From contig NZ_RJJW01000004.1 of NCBI RefSeq assembly GCF_003781945.1, forward strand, positions 90,824-154,823: a stretch of 64,000 nucleotides of DNA. The letters run 5' to 3'. The notes under the pieces are model-generated. The model worked only from the letters and a program-made list of their open reading frames with translations. It was not told where the DNA came from and did not search any database. Shown in pieces: positions 15,059 to 22,783 of the stretch (position 1 is the first letter of the stretch; every line of letters starts with the position of its first letter). The DNA is from Halorubrum sp. CSM-61 (GTDB lineage Archaea > Halobacteriota > Halobacteria > Halobacteriales > Haloferacaceae). The position numbers and the translations under genes are program-made.

Positions 15059-15845
15059 TGGCGGACGCCGTCTTTCCCTTCCCCGGCGGGAAGAGCCGCT
15101 TCGCGTCGTGGATCCTCGACCAGACGCCCGAGCACACCTGCTTCGTGGAAGTGTTCGGGGGCGCCGCCGGCGTCCTCGCGAACAAGGACTCGGACACGAG
15201 CGACGTCGAGGTGTATAACGACCGCGACGGCGACCTCGTGTAGTTCTTCGAGGTTCTCCGCGACCGCACGGAGGAGCTGGTCGAGTGGCTCAACCGGACG
15301 CCGTACTCGCGGGAGATCTACGACGAGTGGGCGCACAAGTTCTTCCACGGCTACCGGCCCGCCGACCCGATCGAGCGCGCCGGGCAGTTCTTCTACCTCC
15401 GGTACACGCAGTGGGGCGAGACGTACGACAGCGGCGCCGGGTCCGGGACCTCGAAGGTTCGGAGTCAGGCCAGCCCCTACGCGAACAAGGTCAATCGCCT
15501 CGACGAGTTCGCCGACCGGCTCGAGGACGTGGTCCTCGAAAACCTCGACTGGCCCGAGGTCTTCGAGAAGTACGACAGCGCAGACACCGTGTTCTACTGC
15601 GACCCGCCGTACGTCGGTACGAGGACTACTACCTCGTGAACACGATCGACCACGAGGCGCTCGTCGACGGGCTCGCCGGGTTGGAGGGCGACTGGATCTG
15701 CTCGGACGAGGACCTGCCGGAGGGCTTCGAGGACGTGTACGTGCTCGATCGAGACGAGAAGCGGTTCATCAACAACGGGAAGCAGGGATCGTCGAAGGAC
15801 GCGAAAGAGCGGTTGGTGATGAACTTCGACCCGGAAAGGGTGTGA
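15058..15845 (+). pseudogene. Dam-type (D12 class) adenine-N6 DNA methyltransferase, broken
   Basis: Three pieces of one methylase are visible. Codons 1-61 carry the SAM motif FPFPGGKSRFASW. An in-frame TAG at 15241-15243 interrupts DLV-FFEVLRDRTEELV, most simply CAG mutated to TAG. The same frame then continues for 130 codons to the catalytic VFYCDPPYVG (about 15585-15620). A frameshift with probable loss of the following region then moves to another frame, which starts YEDYYLVNTIDHEALVDGL and ends at 15845. With a stop, a frameshift and a gap, the enzyme is inactive. Members normally methylate adenine in short sites and often travel with proviruses. Confidence 0.85.
15726..15845 (+). repeat. 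120-bp methylase tail, copy 1
   Basis: From TTCGAGG through the stop codon this segment encodes a C-terminus with VLDRDEKRFINNGK and KERLVMNFDPE. The same 120 bp recurs at 17334-17453 with roughly 88-90 % identity by eye, in the same orientation and frame, ending in a stop codon at the same position. Confidence 0.85.
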
Positions 15846-15896
15846 CTGCAGCGAGCAGCATCTGCTGTCCCTTGTATCAGTAATCTACGTCTCTAA

Positions 15897-16382
15897 TCAT
15901 AGCTTCTCAGCATCTTGCAGAACCCGTCTAACCTCGGAATTGAGCGGGACATCCTTGAAGTACTTCGGAAGGTTTCCTCGATAACTTTCCTTGGAGATAC
16001 CACACTGCTCGAACGTTTCCTTCAGAAACTTCGATCCCCAGCTCGTACCGAGATTGTTCTCCTTCGCTTTTGTCAATACCCGCTTATCGTTCGTAACGAG
16101 GACACCGTTTGGCCGCTCTTCGGTTAGACGGAGCAGAGAGTAATCAGCGTCCCCGAGACGAACCGAGCGCTCGGTCACCAGTTCATTTAGATTCGCTTCC
16201 TCGACTGACAGCCATCTGGGCACCTCCGTCCGTTCGTGATGGGGCACGTACTCGGTCTCCCAAACCCGTTCAGATGTCACGATTTTGTGCGTGTCGCTCC
16301 AGAATTCGATGCTTTTGAACCACCCAGATCGGGTAAACGCGGAAAGAACGGAGTTGTCGAGCACGAATACCTGTTCACTCAT
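15897..16382 (-). CDS. PIN-like (DUF3368-type) toxin
   Basis: 161 residues from the ATG at 16380-16382, giving MSEQVFVLDNSVLSAF. PIN-type acidic residues: VLDNSVL (D about 9), LGDADYSLLRL (D about 96) and LVTNDKRVLTKA (D about 112). The start lies inside the end of the upstream gene (overlap of a few bases), so the two are an operon. UPF0175 antitoxins paired with DUF3368 PIN-like toxins are a known archaeal toxin-antitoxin type, and the partner here has a UPF0175-like C-terminus. GC content is clearly lower than in the core genes. Confidence 0.7.
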   Translation of the reverse strand: MSEQVFVLDNSVLSAFTRSGWFKSIEFWSDTHKIVTSERVWETEYVPHHERTEVPRWLSVEEANLNELVTERSVRLGDADYSLLRLTEERPNGVLVTNDKRVLTKAKENNLGTSWGSKFLKETFEQCGISKESYRGNLPKYFKDVPLNSEVRRVLQDAEKL

Positions 16383-17214
16383 CGATCGACCCATCCTCAG
16401 AAAACAACTCTTCAGCAGATTCAGGACCGTATCGGACCTCGACCTCGGCTGCCTTCAAAACCTCGACGAAATCGTTTTGGGTAAGCCCTGCCAGTTCAGC
16501 TCCCCGATTCACGGAAATATCCTCTGTATCGTACACCACTACAGCCCCTACTTGGCGCTGCATCGCAACCGACTGATGCATCGACGTATTGGATGGATCC
16601 GGATAGTCCTTCGAGTTCGGAGCAATCTTACCTAGTAACGCGCTCCTAGCCCATACGAGATCGTTTGCGAGTGGGCTTAGATCGACCCACGATTCCTCGC
16701 TGTCAATCTGCCAAGCACGGTATATCCGAGCGTATACCGCAATAAACGAGGAGGCGAGGATTTTCCGTTCGTCCTCGGTAGGTTCGCTGTCATGGGTGAA
16801 TTCCAAACAAGAGTTCAGGAATTCGAACGCGGATAACAGGATCAGATGTCCGCTCGGATTGTCCGCATGGAGCGAATCCTCGATGACGTCGTCCATTACC
16901 ATCTCCAGTAGGTTCTCGAGAAATTGGATGGCCATCTCGTTGTCGAACGGGAGTACTGCCTCAAACGCATCGAGAGTACCGAACTCCTCGTTCACATGTT
17001 TCTCGATAACCTCGATTGATTCAGTAAATCGGTGTTCCGGTGGCTGATCTAAGACGTTGTTGACTACGGCTTCAAAGAACTCCTCCGGGTCATCGATAGA
17101 TATCGAGGTGGCCACTTCGATCTGCCGCACAACCAATGCGAGAGGCATACTCAGGTCTATCTGACCCGGATACTCGCCTCCAGCATCGCCTTTTATGCCA
17201 CCAAACCGTCCCAT
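16375..17214 (-). CDS. Large protein with UPF0175-like antitoxin C-terminus
   Basis: 279 residues. The last 45-50 residues (SVNRGAELAGLTQNDFVEVLK, AAEVEVRYGPES) resemble the UPF0175 antitoxin, a small DNA-binding ribbon or helix module. The preceding 215 residues are an unrecognised, mainly helical domain (FFEAVVNNVLDQPPEHRF, MAIQFLENLLEMVMDD). UPF0175 proteins are normally only about 80-100 residues, so the N-terminal extension is unusual. It precedes the PIN-like toxin and overlaps it. It lies between two copies of a methylase tail, as if brought in as cargo. The boundary between the two parts is inferred. Confidence 0.6.
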   Translation of the reverse strand: MGRFGGIKGDAGGEYPGQIDLSMPLALVVRQIEVATSISIDDPEEFFEAVVNNVLDQPPEHRFTESIEVIEKHVNEEFGTLDAFEAVLPFDNEMAIQFLENLLEMVMDDVIEDSLHADNPSGHLILLSAFEFLNSCLEFTHDSEPTEDERKILASSFIAVYARIYRAWQIDSEESWVDLSPLANDLVWARSALLGKIAPNSKDYPDPSNTSMHQSVAMQRQVGAVVVYDTEDISVNRGAELAGLTQNDFVEVLKAAEVEVRYGPESAEELFSEDGSIDE

Positions 17215-17333
17215 CGTAGATACGTATGAATCGGAGCGGCGGATAGGTATATCTATCGCAGACCGATCCTACCCCTGTCGTCTTTTTGGTCTTACAGCAA
17301 AATCTGCGTTGGTAATCGTGGCAATCGGAACTG

Positions 17334-17453
17334 TTCGAGGAAGTGTTCGTGCTCGATCGCGACGAGAAGCGATTTATCAACAACGGAAAGCAGGGATCGT
17401 CGAAGGACGCGAAAGAGCGGCTGGTGATGAACTTCGATCCGGAGGAGGAGTGA
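17334..17453 (+). pseudogene. Methylase C-terminal fragment, copy 2 of the 120-bp tail
   Basis: The fragment encodes about 39 residues (VFVLDRDEKRFINNGK, then KERLVMNFDPEEE) and a stop codon, matching the end of the broken Dam-type methylase at 15726-15845. No upstream methylase sequence precedes it; homology begins abruptly at TTCGAGG. It is a remnant of a second methylase or of a duplication. The two copies flank the UPF0175/PIN pair. Confidence 0.8.
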
Positions 17454-17580
17454 TTAGGAGAATGGCAAGAACCGATGTCAGCGTTCTTGGATTGAAAGGG
17501 GTCTTCGGTTGTCACTCCTGTTCGTAATTTTTGAAGATTTCACGAACACCTCAACTGATAGATGGCAATCCAATATGGAT

Positions 17581-18099
17581 CTATAGGTTCGACACCCGAG
17601 CAACGAGATACGCGAAACCACCGACAACGCCGAACACCAGGCTCACTGCCGGCCAGACTATCCGATTCGGACGGAACGGTGCGTTCTGTTTATGCAGTGA
17701 AATCGTGTCCAGAGCGATCACGATTGGAAGCCCGATCCATGTGCCGAACGCTACGAGTGAACCGATTACCGTTATGAAACTCGCTTGCGCGAAGATACCT
17801 GCAAACCCGGCGATCCACGCGATGGAGACGCCGACGATCGCCGCCGGATACATTCCCGAATCGACCTCTTCGGCGGGAATCGCGTCGGGATACTCCGAGC
17901 TCGGAACGGACACCGTTCCGTCGTCATCCATATCGTCTGGATCCCACTTGCGTAGTGTCTTCGAGACGTGCGAATCCGAGCAGCCGACTGCATCGGCGAT
18001 CTCAGCGTTCGACCAGTTAGGGTTCTCGTCTTTTTTGTAGAGGATCGCCTGTTGGGTCGAGGTGAGCTGTTTCCGATCTTCGCTCACGTTCGACACCAC
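17581..18099 (-). CDS. Membrane protein with N-terminal HTH
   Basis: 172 residues. Residues 12-52 form a helix-turn-helix (QQAILYKKDENPNWSNAEIA, then CSDSHVSKTLRKWDP) of the winged-HTH type used to sense or regulate at the membrane. An acidic linker follows. Three hydrophobic segments (about 83-100, 104-127, 145-165) make it an integral membrane protein. No specific regulator family can be named. It is an accessory gene within the island, with lower GC than the surroundings. Confidence 0.6.
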   Translation of the reverse strand: MVSNVSEDRKQLTSTQQAILYKKDENPNWSNAEIADAVGCSDSHVSKTLRKWDPDDMDDDGTVSVPSSEYPDAIPAEEVDSGMYPAAIVGVSIAWIAGFAGIFAQASFITVIGSLVAFGTWIGLPIVIALDTISLHKQNAPFRPNRIVWPAVSLVFGVVGGFAYLVARVSNL

Positions 18100-18236
18100 G
18101 CTGTCGTGTTCCTGCTGGCGGTCCCGCTACCGCCACCTGTTGTTTGCATGTACTGTTGAAGGGCAGAGCGTCTAGTTTTAAACTACCGTTTGCTTCCGCG
18201 TGCTGCTCTCGCCGATATCCGCTCAGAATCGCGTAT

Positions 18237-18932
18237 TCAGGCCTCTTCAGTGAATATCTCCAGTTCGGCCCTGTCGTACCCGTATTTCGCCATCACCTGC
18301 TCGATGACCCGAACAACCGTATTCGCGGAGAAGTTGGTTTCGAGGTACAGATCGGTATCGGGAATCCGTCGCGGTTTGACGAGTTCTGACTGCTGACCCT
18401 CCTCGACGAAGTAGCGCCGCTTGCGGCCTTCGATCTCCGTGATCGGCTCGTGGTCGTCGGCGTCGCGAAGGATCTGCGTCACCGCCGTGGTGAGCGTGTC
18501 CGCCCAGGTGTCGACGTCGTAGCTCTCGCCGAAGAGCTTGAGCACGGAGGGCGTCGTTCCGGTGTAGTCGTCGATCGCAGTGGAGTCGCTCGACGCCGGT
18601 TCTTCGGCGAGGTCCTCTCGGGTGGTGTTCTGCAGGAGCTTGTTGATCGTCTCCGCGAAGTCCTGGTACGCGCCCTGGAGGAAGACGAACTTCTCGCTCT
18701 GCTTGTCGTACGCGTACTTCTCAGCGACCTCGTGGACGCCGCGCTCGGCTGTGGACAGGTTCTTGTCGGGATTCGGTGTCCACATGTCGAGCAGCTCGAT
18801 GTCCCTGTTGCCTCTGCTGTACTGTCTGAGGGTGTTGTCGATGTTCGTGGACTTGCCGATCTTGATGTCCATGATCTTCAGGCCCGAATACTCCAAGTGA
18901 GAAATTCTGATTGCGTAGACAACTTCGCTCAT
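18237..18932 (-). CDS. GIY-YIG/T5orf172-like domain protein with C-terminal accessory domain
   Basis: 231 residues from the ATG at 18930-18932 (MSEVVYAIRISH); a longer start at 18995 is less likely. Residues 1-100 resemble the GIY-YIG-like T5orf172/Mug113 domain: YAIRISH, then KIGKSTNIDNTLRQYSRGN, with a later E and H in AERGVHEVAEKYA. The C-terminal part (about 125-231: VLKLFGESYDVDTWADTLT, GRKRRYFVEE, LYLETNFSANTVVRVIEQV) is a domain I associate with restriction- and defence-type proteins, but I cannot name it surely. The stop is 140 bp from the HTH gene. Likely nuclease or DNA-binding function; confidence is moderate. Confidence 0.55.
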   Translation of the reverse strand: MSEVVYAIRISHLEYSGLKIMDIKIGKSTNIDNTLRQYSRGNRDIELLDMWTPNPDKNLSTAERGVHEVAEKYAYDKQSEKFVFLQGAYQDFAETINKLLQNTTREDLAEEPASSDSTAIDDYTGTTPSVLKLFGESYDVDTWADTLTTAVTQILRDADDHEPITEIEGRKRRYFVEEGQQSELVKPRRIPDTDLYLETNFSANTVVRVIEQVMAKYGYDRAELEIFTEEA

Positions 18933-19019
18933 AGACAGGTCTTGCGTAAGTGGTCTCTTGAGGTTTTCCCGGAATTCACAGAGAAATCTAACCACACACC
19001 GAACGTCAATTACTACCAG

Positions 19020-20126
19020 CTAGTTGAGCTCATTCTCGATAGCATTGACCCAAATTGGAAGATAGTCGACTTTCTTTGAGGGACTAATCTGGTTGGCCGC
19101 ATTGAACGGACTGACGTACTCATTGAAATCCTCACGACATTCGTCTATAGTCTCGCCTAGATCCTGATCCTCGACTTCTCTGATCTGCTTGTATCTCGTA
19201 ACGAGATGGTGTTTCTTAATTGGGGTCTGTATATTCTCATCATCATCTTCCTCTCTTTCTGCTAGGTCGATCCAAGAGTCAAACTGATTTGAGCAGACCC
19301 TACAGTCGCACATAGGGGCATCCGCGAGTTGCTGTAGTTCTACCGTAGCAGGAATTTTGAGGAAGTCTTTCATCTGCGGAACGTAGTAGCGGGAGAGAGC
19401 ACCTCCACCGGACGTTCCTTCTACTGTTTCCTCCCCCTCCTCGCCCCACATCGTGCCATAAGTTACACCCGACAGACCAGCATGGTGGAGCATCGTACCG
19501 AAGTAATCTGCATAGTAGAAATGCGGGTCGATTCCAGCGTCTGAAACAGCCTTAACGAATCGAGTTATCTTCTCATAGGTGTCCTGTCCCGTATCTCGCT
19601 TGTCCAGACCTTCAACCCAAATGAAGCACTGATCCACACCGGTCTCAACAAGCATATCAAGAACCTGTTGTTGGTTGGATAGGTTTGTGATGAATCCTTT
19701 AGTCGTCTGTATACAGGGTTTGAGACTCAGAGAGGTCTGGTCCAGAGCAGTTTCAATAATATGAGTGTTGATATCCACATCTCCAGAAGATCGAATGCGA
19801 TGGTGCCACGGAATGATTGCCTTCGGCTGGTATTCAGATGCAGAGATATCTTGATATTTTGTCGCGTTTTCTTCGAGTGACTCTGGCACGATTCGCTCCT
19901 GGAACTTCACGTCGGACCGGACGATCTTCTCTCGATCTTCTGGAGAGATTTCTCCAGCGTCCAAGTTCAGTCGATCACATCGACAGCTGCGTAATCTCGT
20001 CTGATGGCGATGAATCAGATGGAACTGGTCATGGAGCGTCTTCGAAGCGCTGGTGAGTGTGATCTTCAGGATGGACCGTCGCTGTCGGCGGCGCACTGCC
20101 GCCGACGCGACAGTGTCGCCACTCAC
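19020..20126 (-). CDS. tRNA-guanine transglycosylase-like (possibly DpdA-like) protein, 5' end altered by ISH3
   Basis: 368 residues as read. Residues 90-250 look like an alpha/beta barrel (HIIETALDQTSLSLKPCIQT, DAGIDPHFYYADYFGTML, GALSRYYVPQMKDF). Then comes MCDCRVC (about 275-281) and, some 25 residues on, KKHH: a C-x-C-x2-C...H set spaced like the zinc site of tRNA-guanine transglycosylases. DpdA proteins are TGT relatives that insert 7-deazaguanine into DNA in phages and defence islands, and the barrel-plus-zinc layout fits. The catalytic Asp could not be fixed. The first 20-30 codons (MSGDTVASAAVRRR) probably come from the transposon end, so the native start is lost. Confidence 0.5.
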   Translation of the reverse strand: MSGDTVASAAVRRRQRRSILKITLTSASKTLHDQFHLIHRHQTRLRSCRCDRLNLDAGEISPEDREKIVRSDVKFQERIVPESLEENATKYQDISASEYQPKAIIPWHHRIRSSGDVDINTHIIETALDQTSLSLKPCIQTTKGFITNLSNQQQVLDMLVETGVDQCFIWVEGLDKRDTGQDTYEKITRFVKAVSDAGIDPHFYYADYFGTMLHHAGLSGVTYGTMWGEEGEETVEGTSGGGALSRYYVPQMKDFLKIPATVELQQLADAPMCDCRVCSNQFDSWIDLAEREEDDDENIQTPIKKHHLVTRYKQIREVEDQDLGETIDECREDFNEYVSPFNAANQISPSKKVDYLPIWVNAIENELN

Positions 20127-21360
20127 GACCGCTATCTAAATCGGTGGACAGCTACCGGAAGAACCGGTTGTCGAGTGGCTGGTTCGCTGGAATGGACCTA
20201 CGTACACCAAGCGCTGTCCAAGCGGCCCGCAGCACCATCTCACAGAACTCCGTGAACGACCACTGCCAGAGGCGGCGCCCCCCGTGGCGGGGCGCCGCCA
20301 CGTACTTCCAGTGAAGATACCGCCAGCTGTTCTGGAGCAGCAGGCTCACCACAAACATCACCAGCCGTAGCCCAGCGTCCTGAGAACTGGTGAATGCGAG
20401 GCTCTGCTTGGCTAATCGGTAGCTCGACTCGATGCCGAAGCGCTTGCTGTAGTGTTCTCGGGCATCCCGTGGGGTGTCGATAAACGGCGCGTCAGCGGCG
20501 TAGCCGTGACGCGCCACCCCGTGTTCGTCGTATCGTCCCTGTTGGTAGACGCAGTCGATGAACACAGGGAACGTTACCTTGCCGGCGAGATCGTGTTCGA
20601 TCTCGCGGCTCCAGCCGCTACTGAGTTCGTCTTGGATCGTTTCACCCCACTTGACGATCGGCATCACGTAGGCGTAGTTGTGCGTGGACAACAGCCCAAG
20701 ACAGGTGCTGTTGTAGAATCCGCGATCGAGATAGACGGCCTTGACGCCGAGGTCAAGGCCGTCGAGGAGCTCGAGAAACTCACCAAGGACGTCGCTGGTG
20801 GTGTCGCCAGCGACAAGCTGGCGCACCGCCAGCGTGTACCGCTTGTTGCGTACCCGCGCGTACAGCGTCGCGTACGCGTGAAACGTCGTCGTTCCCCGTT
20901 TCGCCTGTGAGGAGTACAGCGCTTCCGTTTCGTCTTCATCGCCGTAGTAGGGGTCGAGGTGGAGGTCTGCACAGACCTCCACCGGTCGATCTGGAAGCGT
21001 CTCAAGCGTATCTCGTTGAAGTAGCGTGTCGCCAACCGCCTCAACGGAGTCAAGTTCGAACTGCTCGGTGAGATGTCCTCGGACGGTGTTGGCGTGTGGC
21101 GAGTCCTCGGTCGTTTCGCAGACGTGATTGATCGAGGTCCCGCCGGCGCTGGCGCCGGCGAGGACCTCGTACAACGTCTCTGTCGTGACCTTGACGTTCT
21201 CGTCGAGATCTATCGCAAGCTCTTCGTTGAGGCTGTTGACGACAAAATTAAGGAGGTGCTCTTCTTCTATCTCGCTGTCTGCTTCGGTAGCTTCCACACC
21301 CTTCCCAAGCAGACACTTTCACTCAAACCCGATGTGATCGACTGACACTCGCTGATCTCA
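20040..21360 (-). mobile_element. ISH3-family insertion sequence
   Basis: The element carries one transposase gene on the minus strand. Its exact ends are not proven. The hexamer GAGTGT near 20056 and its inverse ACACTC near 21345, both adjacent to GCTG, could mark termini and a short target duplication, but the inverted repeat is weak. Downstream of the transposase are a perfect hairpin (GTCGGCGGC..GCCGCCGAC, about 20085-20107) and GCGACAGTGTCGC. The element separates the TGT-like gene from the HEPN-like gene. Confidence 0.7.
20152..21297 (-). CDS. ISH3-family transposase
   Basis: 381 residues, full length for the family. It has an IS4-like DDE fold: VCADLHLDPYYGDED (first D, about residue 110), VKAVYLDRGFYNS (second D, about 193) and YSKRFGIESSYRLAKQ (E, about 295). 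The region RVRNKRYTLAVRQLVAGDTT is also characteristic. The frame is intact and all three acidic residues are present, so the copy may still be active. Confidence 0.9.
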   Translation of the reverse strand: MEATEADSEIEEEHLLNFVVNSLNEELAIDLDENVKVTTETLYEVLAGASAGGTSINHVCETTEDSPHANTVRGHLTEQFELDSVEAVGDTLLQRDTLETLPDRPVEVCADLHLDPYYGDEDETEALYSSQAKRGTTTFHAYATLYARVRNKRYTLAVRQLVAGDTTSDVLGEFLELLDGLDLGVKAVYLDRGFYNSTCLGLLSTHNYAYVMPIVKWGETIQDELSSGWSREIEHDLAGKVTFPVFIDCVYQQGRYDEHGVARHGYAADAPFIDTPRDAREHYSKRFGIESSYRLAKQSLAFTSSQDAGLRLVMFVVSLLLQNSWRYLHWKYVAAPRHGGRRLWQWSFTEFCEMVLRAAWTALGVRRSIPANQPLDNRFFR

Positions 21361-21371
21361 ACAGACGACCG

Positions 21372-21773
21372 ATGAAAGAGATGCTATACCGGATTTTTGC
21401 CGAGATTGCTGCATCTATCTCTTCAAAAATAGAAAATGAATTTCCCAATTCAGAGGATTTACTCTTATATGCAAATGATAGATCAGTAGGTGACTGGAAG
21501 AAAGATCAGATTCGGGGGGTTGATCTACATATATCCGAACGTATGAATCTAACAGAAATGGAGAGGGTTTTAGAATCTTCTGACTCAAATGAATACTTTG
21601 TACAGAGTTGTGGGTTTGACTCAAAAGATGATGTTGACCTGCTTTCGACAATATCCTCTGTAAGAAATAAAGTAATGCATGCCAATCGATCTCTTGTTCA
21701 TGATCGTGATGGGATTCGAACGGTCTTAGATACGATTGAGATTGGCCATTCGATCTTGGAAGACATGAAATAG
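21372..21773 (+). CDS. HEPN-like small protein, AT-rich
   Basis: 133 residues. The C-terminal half contains SSVRNKVMHANRSLVHDRDG: RNKVMH fits the HEPN ribonuclease motif R-x4-6-H with a polar residue after R, in the context seen in Swt1-like HEPN proteins, followed by the helix TVLDTIEIGHSILEDM. The base composition is strikingly AT-rich compared with the rest of the window, pointing to recent transfer. The ATG is about 20 bp from the probable ISH3 end, so it may be truncated or driven from the transposon. HEPN proteins are usually toxins or abortive-infection effectors. Confidence 0.55.
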   Translation: MKEMLYRIFAEIAASISSKIENEFPNSEDLLLYANDRSVGDWKKDQIRGVDLHISERMNLTEMERVLESSDSNEYFVQSCGFDSKDDVDLLSTISSVRNKVMHANRSLVHDRDGIRTVLDTIEIGHSILEDMK

Positions 21774-21819
21774 ATGTACCAATCGTAATGAAACCGATTG
21801 GATCGGTTGCCAAACTACC

Positions 21820-22749
21820 TTACAGCTCGATCCGGTCGACGATCGTCCCGTTGCCGTCGTCGTCGCGGTGGGTGTTGATCGCGATCGTCCGGATCTGGTC
21901 TTCCAGCAGCGAGCCGTCGATCTTCGCCTTGAGTAGGGAGTCGACCTGGTAGACGCCGGCCGCGTTGTTCATGCGGATCTCGACCTCCGCCGGGATGTCG
22001 TCGCCCTCGCGCAGCGAGACGCGCTCGATCGCCTGCGAGGAGACGGTGTTGATCCCGCGCCCGCCCTCCTCGTAGGGGACCCGCGAGCGACCCCGCTCCA
22101 TGTCGAGGCCGTCGGCGATCCGGACGACCCCGGCCTCCCGGGTCAGCGGCTGCTCCTCGGTGTGGTGACAGAGGATGGCGTGGAGCACTTCGGCCTTGAC
22201 CCGGACCTGACCCGGAACGTCGTAGAAGGAGGGGAGGAAGTCGTCGAGGAAGTCGGCCGCGAGCGGGATCGAGTAGTACGGGTGGTCGTGGCGGTGGACG
22301 ACGTGCCCGATGTCGTGGAGGGTGGCCGCGAGCGCGATGATGACCGGCTCGTCGGCCTCGTCGAGCCCCTGCTGGCGGGCGCCGTTGAACTCGACGCCGC
22401 CGGCCTTCAGCAGGTCGTACAGCCGGAGCGCGCGGTCGCGCACGATCTCGACGTGTTTCGTCCCGTGGTCGTTGTACCCCTTCCGGTCGACGGGGTTGAC
22501 GTTCTGGGCCTCCAGGTACGCCGCGATCTCGGTGTTCGAGTCGATCCGGTCGAGCATCTCGTTGAGCCGGTCGTCGGGGAAGGCGTGTGCTTGTCCGGGG
22601 TGGTACTCGTGCCGATCGGCGTCGGGGTCGCCGTCCGGGTCCATGTCGTCGTCGAGGGCGTCGGCGGGGTCGGCCTCGGCGTCGACCGGGTCGGATCCGG
22701 CGGGGTCGCCGTCGCCGTCGGGGGAGTCGGTGTCGGGAGAATCGCTCAT
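21820..22749 (-). CDS. HD-domain phosphohydrolase
   Basis: 309 residues, with an aspartate-rich N-terminus (residues 1-45) and an HD domain (about 90-230). Metal ligands: NDHGTKHVEIV (H about 97), ATLHDIGHVVHRHDH (HD about 146-147) and ILCHHTEEQ (HH about 196). HADGLD-type spacing is present as RIADGLDMERGR (D about 214). The product probably hydrolyses a nucleotide or phosphate ester. The ATG (22747-22749) is supported by a TTTTAAG box 26-33 nt upstream on the minus strand. The gene is back in normal high-GC core sequence and marks the right limit of the island. Confidence 0.8.
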   Translation of the reverse strand: MSDSPDTDSPDGDGDPAGSDPVDAEADPADALDDDMDPDGDPDADRHEYHPGQAHAFPDDRLNEMLDRIDSNTEIAAYLEAQNVNPVDRKGYNDHGTKHVEIVRDRALRLYDLLKAGGVEFNGARQQGLDEADEPVIIALAATLHDIGHVVHRHDHPYYSIPLAADFLDDFLPSFYDVPGQVRVKAEVLHAILCHHTEEQPLTREAGVVRIADGLDMERGRSRVPYEEGGRGINTVSSQAIERVSLREGDDIPAEVEIRMNNAAGVYQVDSLLKAKIDGSLLEDQIRTIAINTHRDDDGNGTIVDRIEL

Positions 22750-22774
22750 GAGATCGGTGAAAACGCGGCGAGTT

Positions 22775-22783
22775 CTTAAAAGG
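22775..22783 (-). promoter_or_regulatory. TATA box of the HD-domain gene
   Basis: The minus strand reads CCTTTTAAG, 26-34 nt upstream of the start codon at 22749, as for a leaderless transcript. Confidence 0.5.

Noticed and set aside
15241-15243. Amber codon read as pyrrolysine
   Set aside because: A second lesion, a frameshift, lies downstream in the same gene, no pyl genes are seen, and haloarchaea generally lack most pyrrolysine systems; simple mutation is the better explanation.
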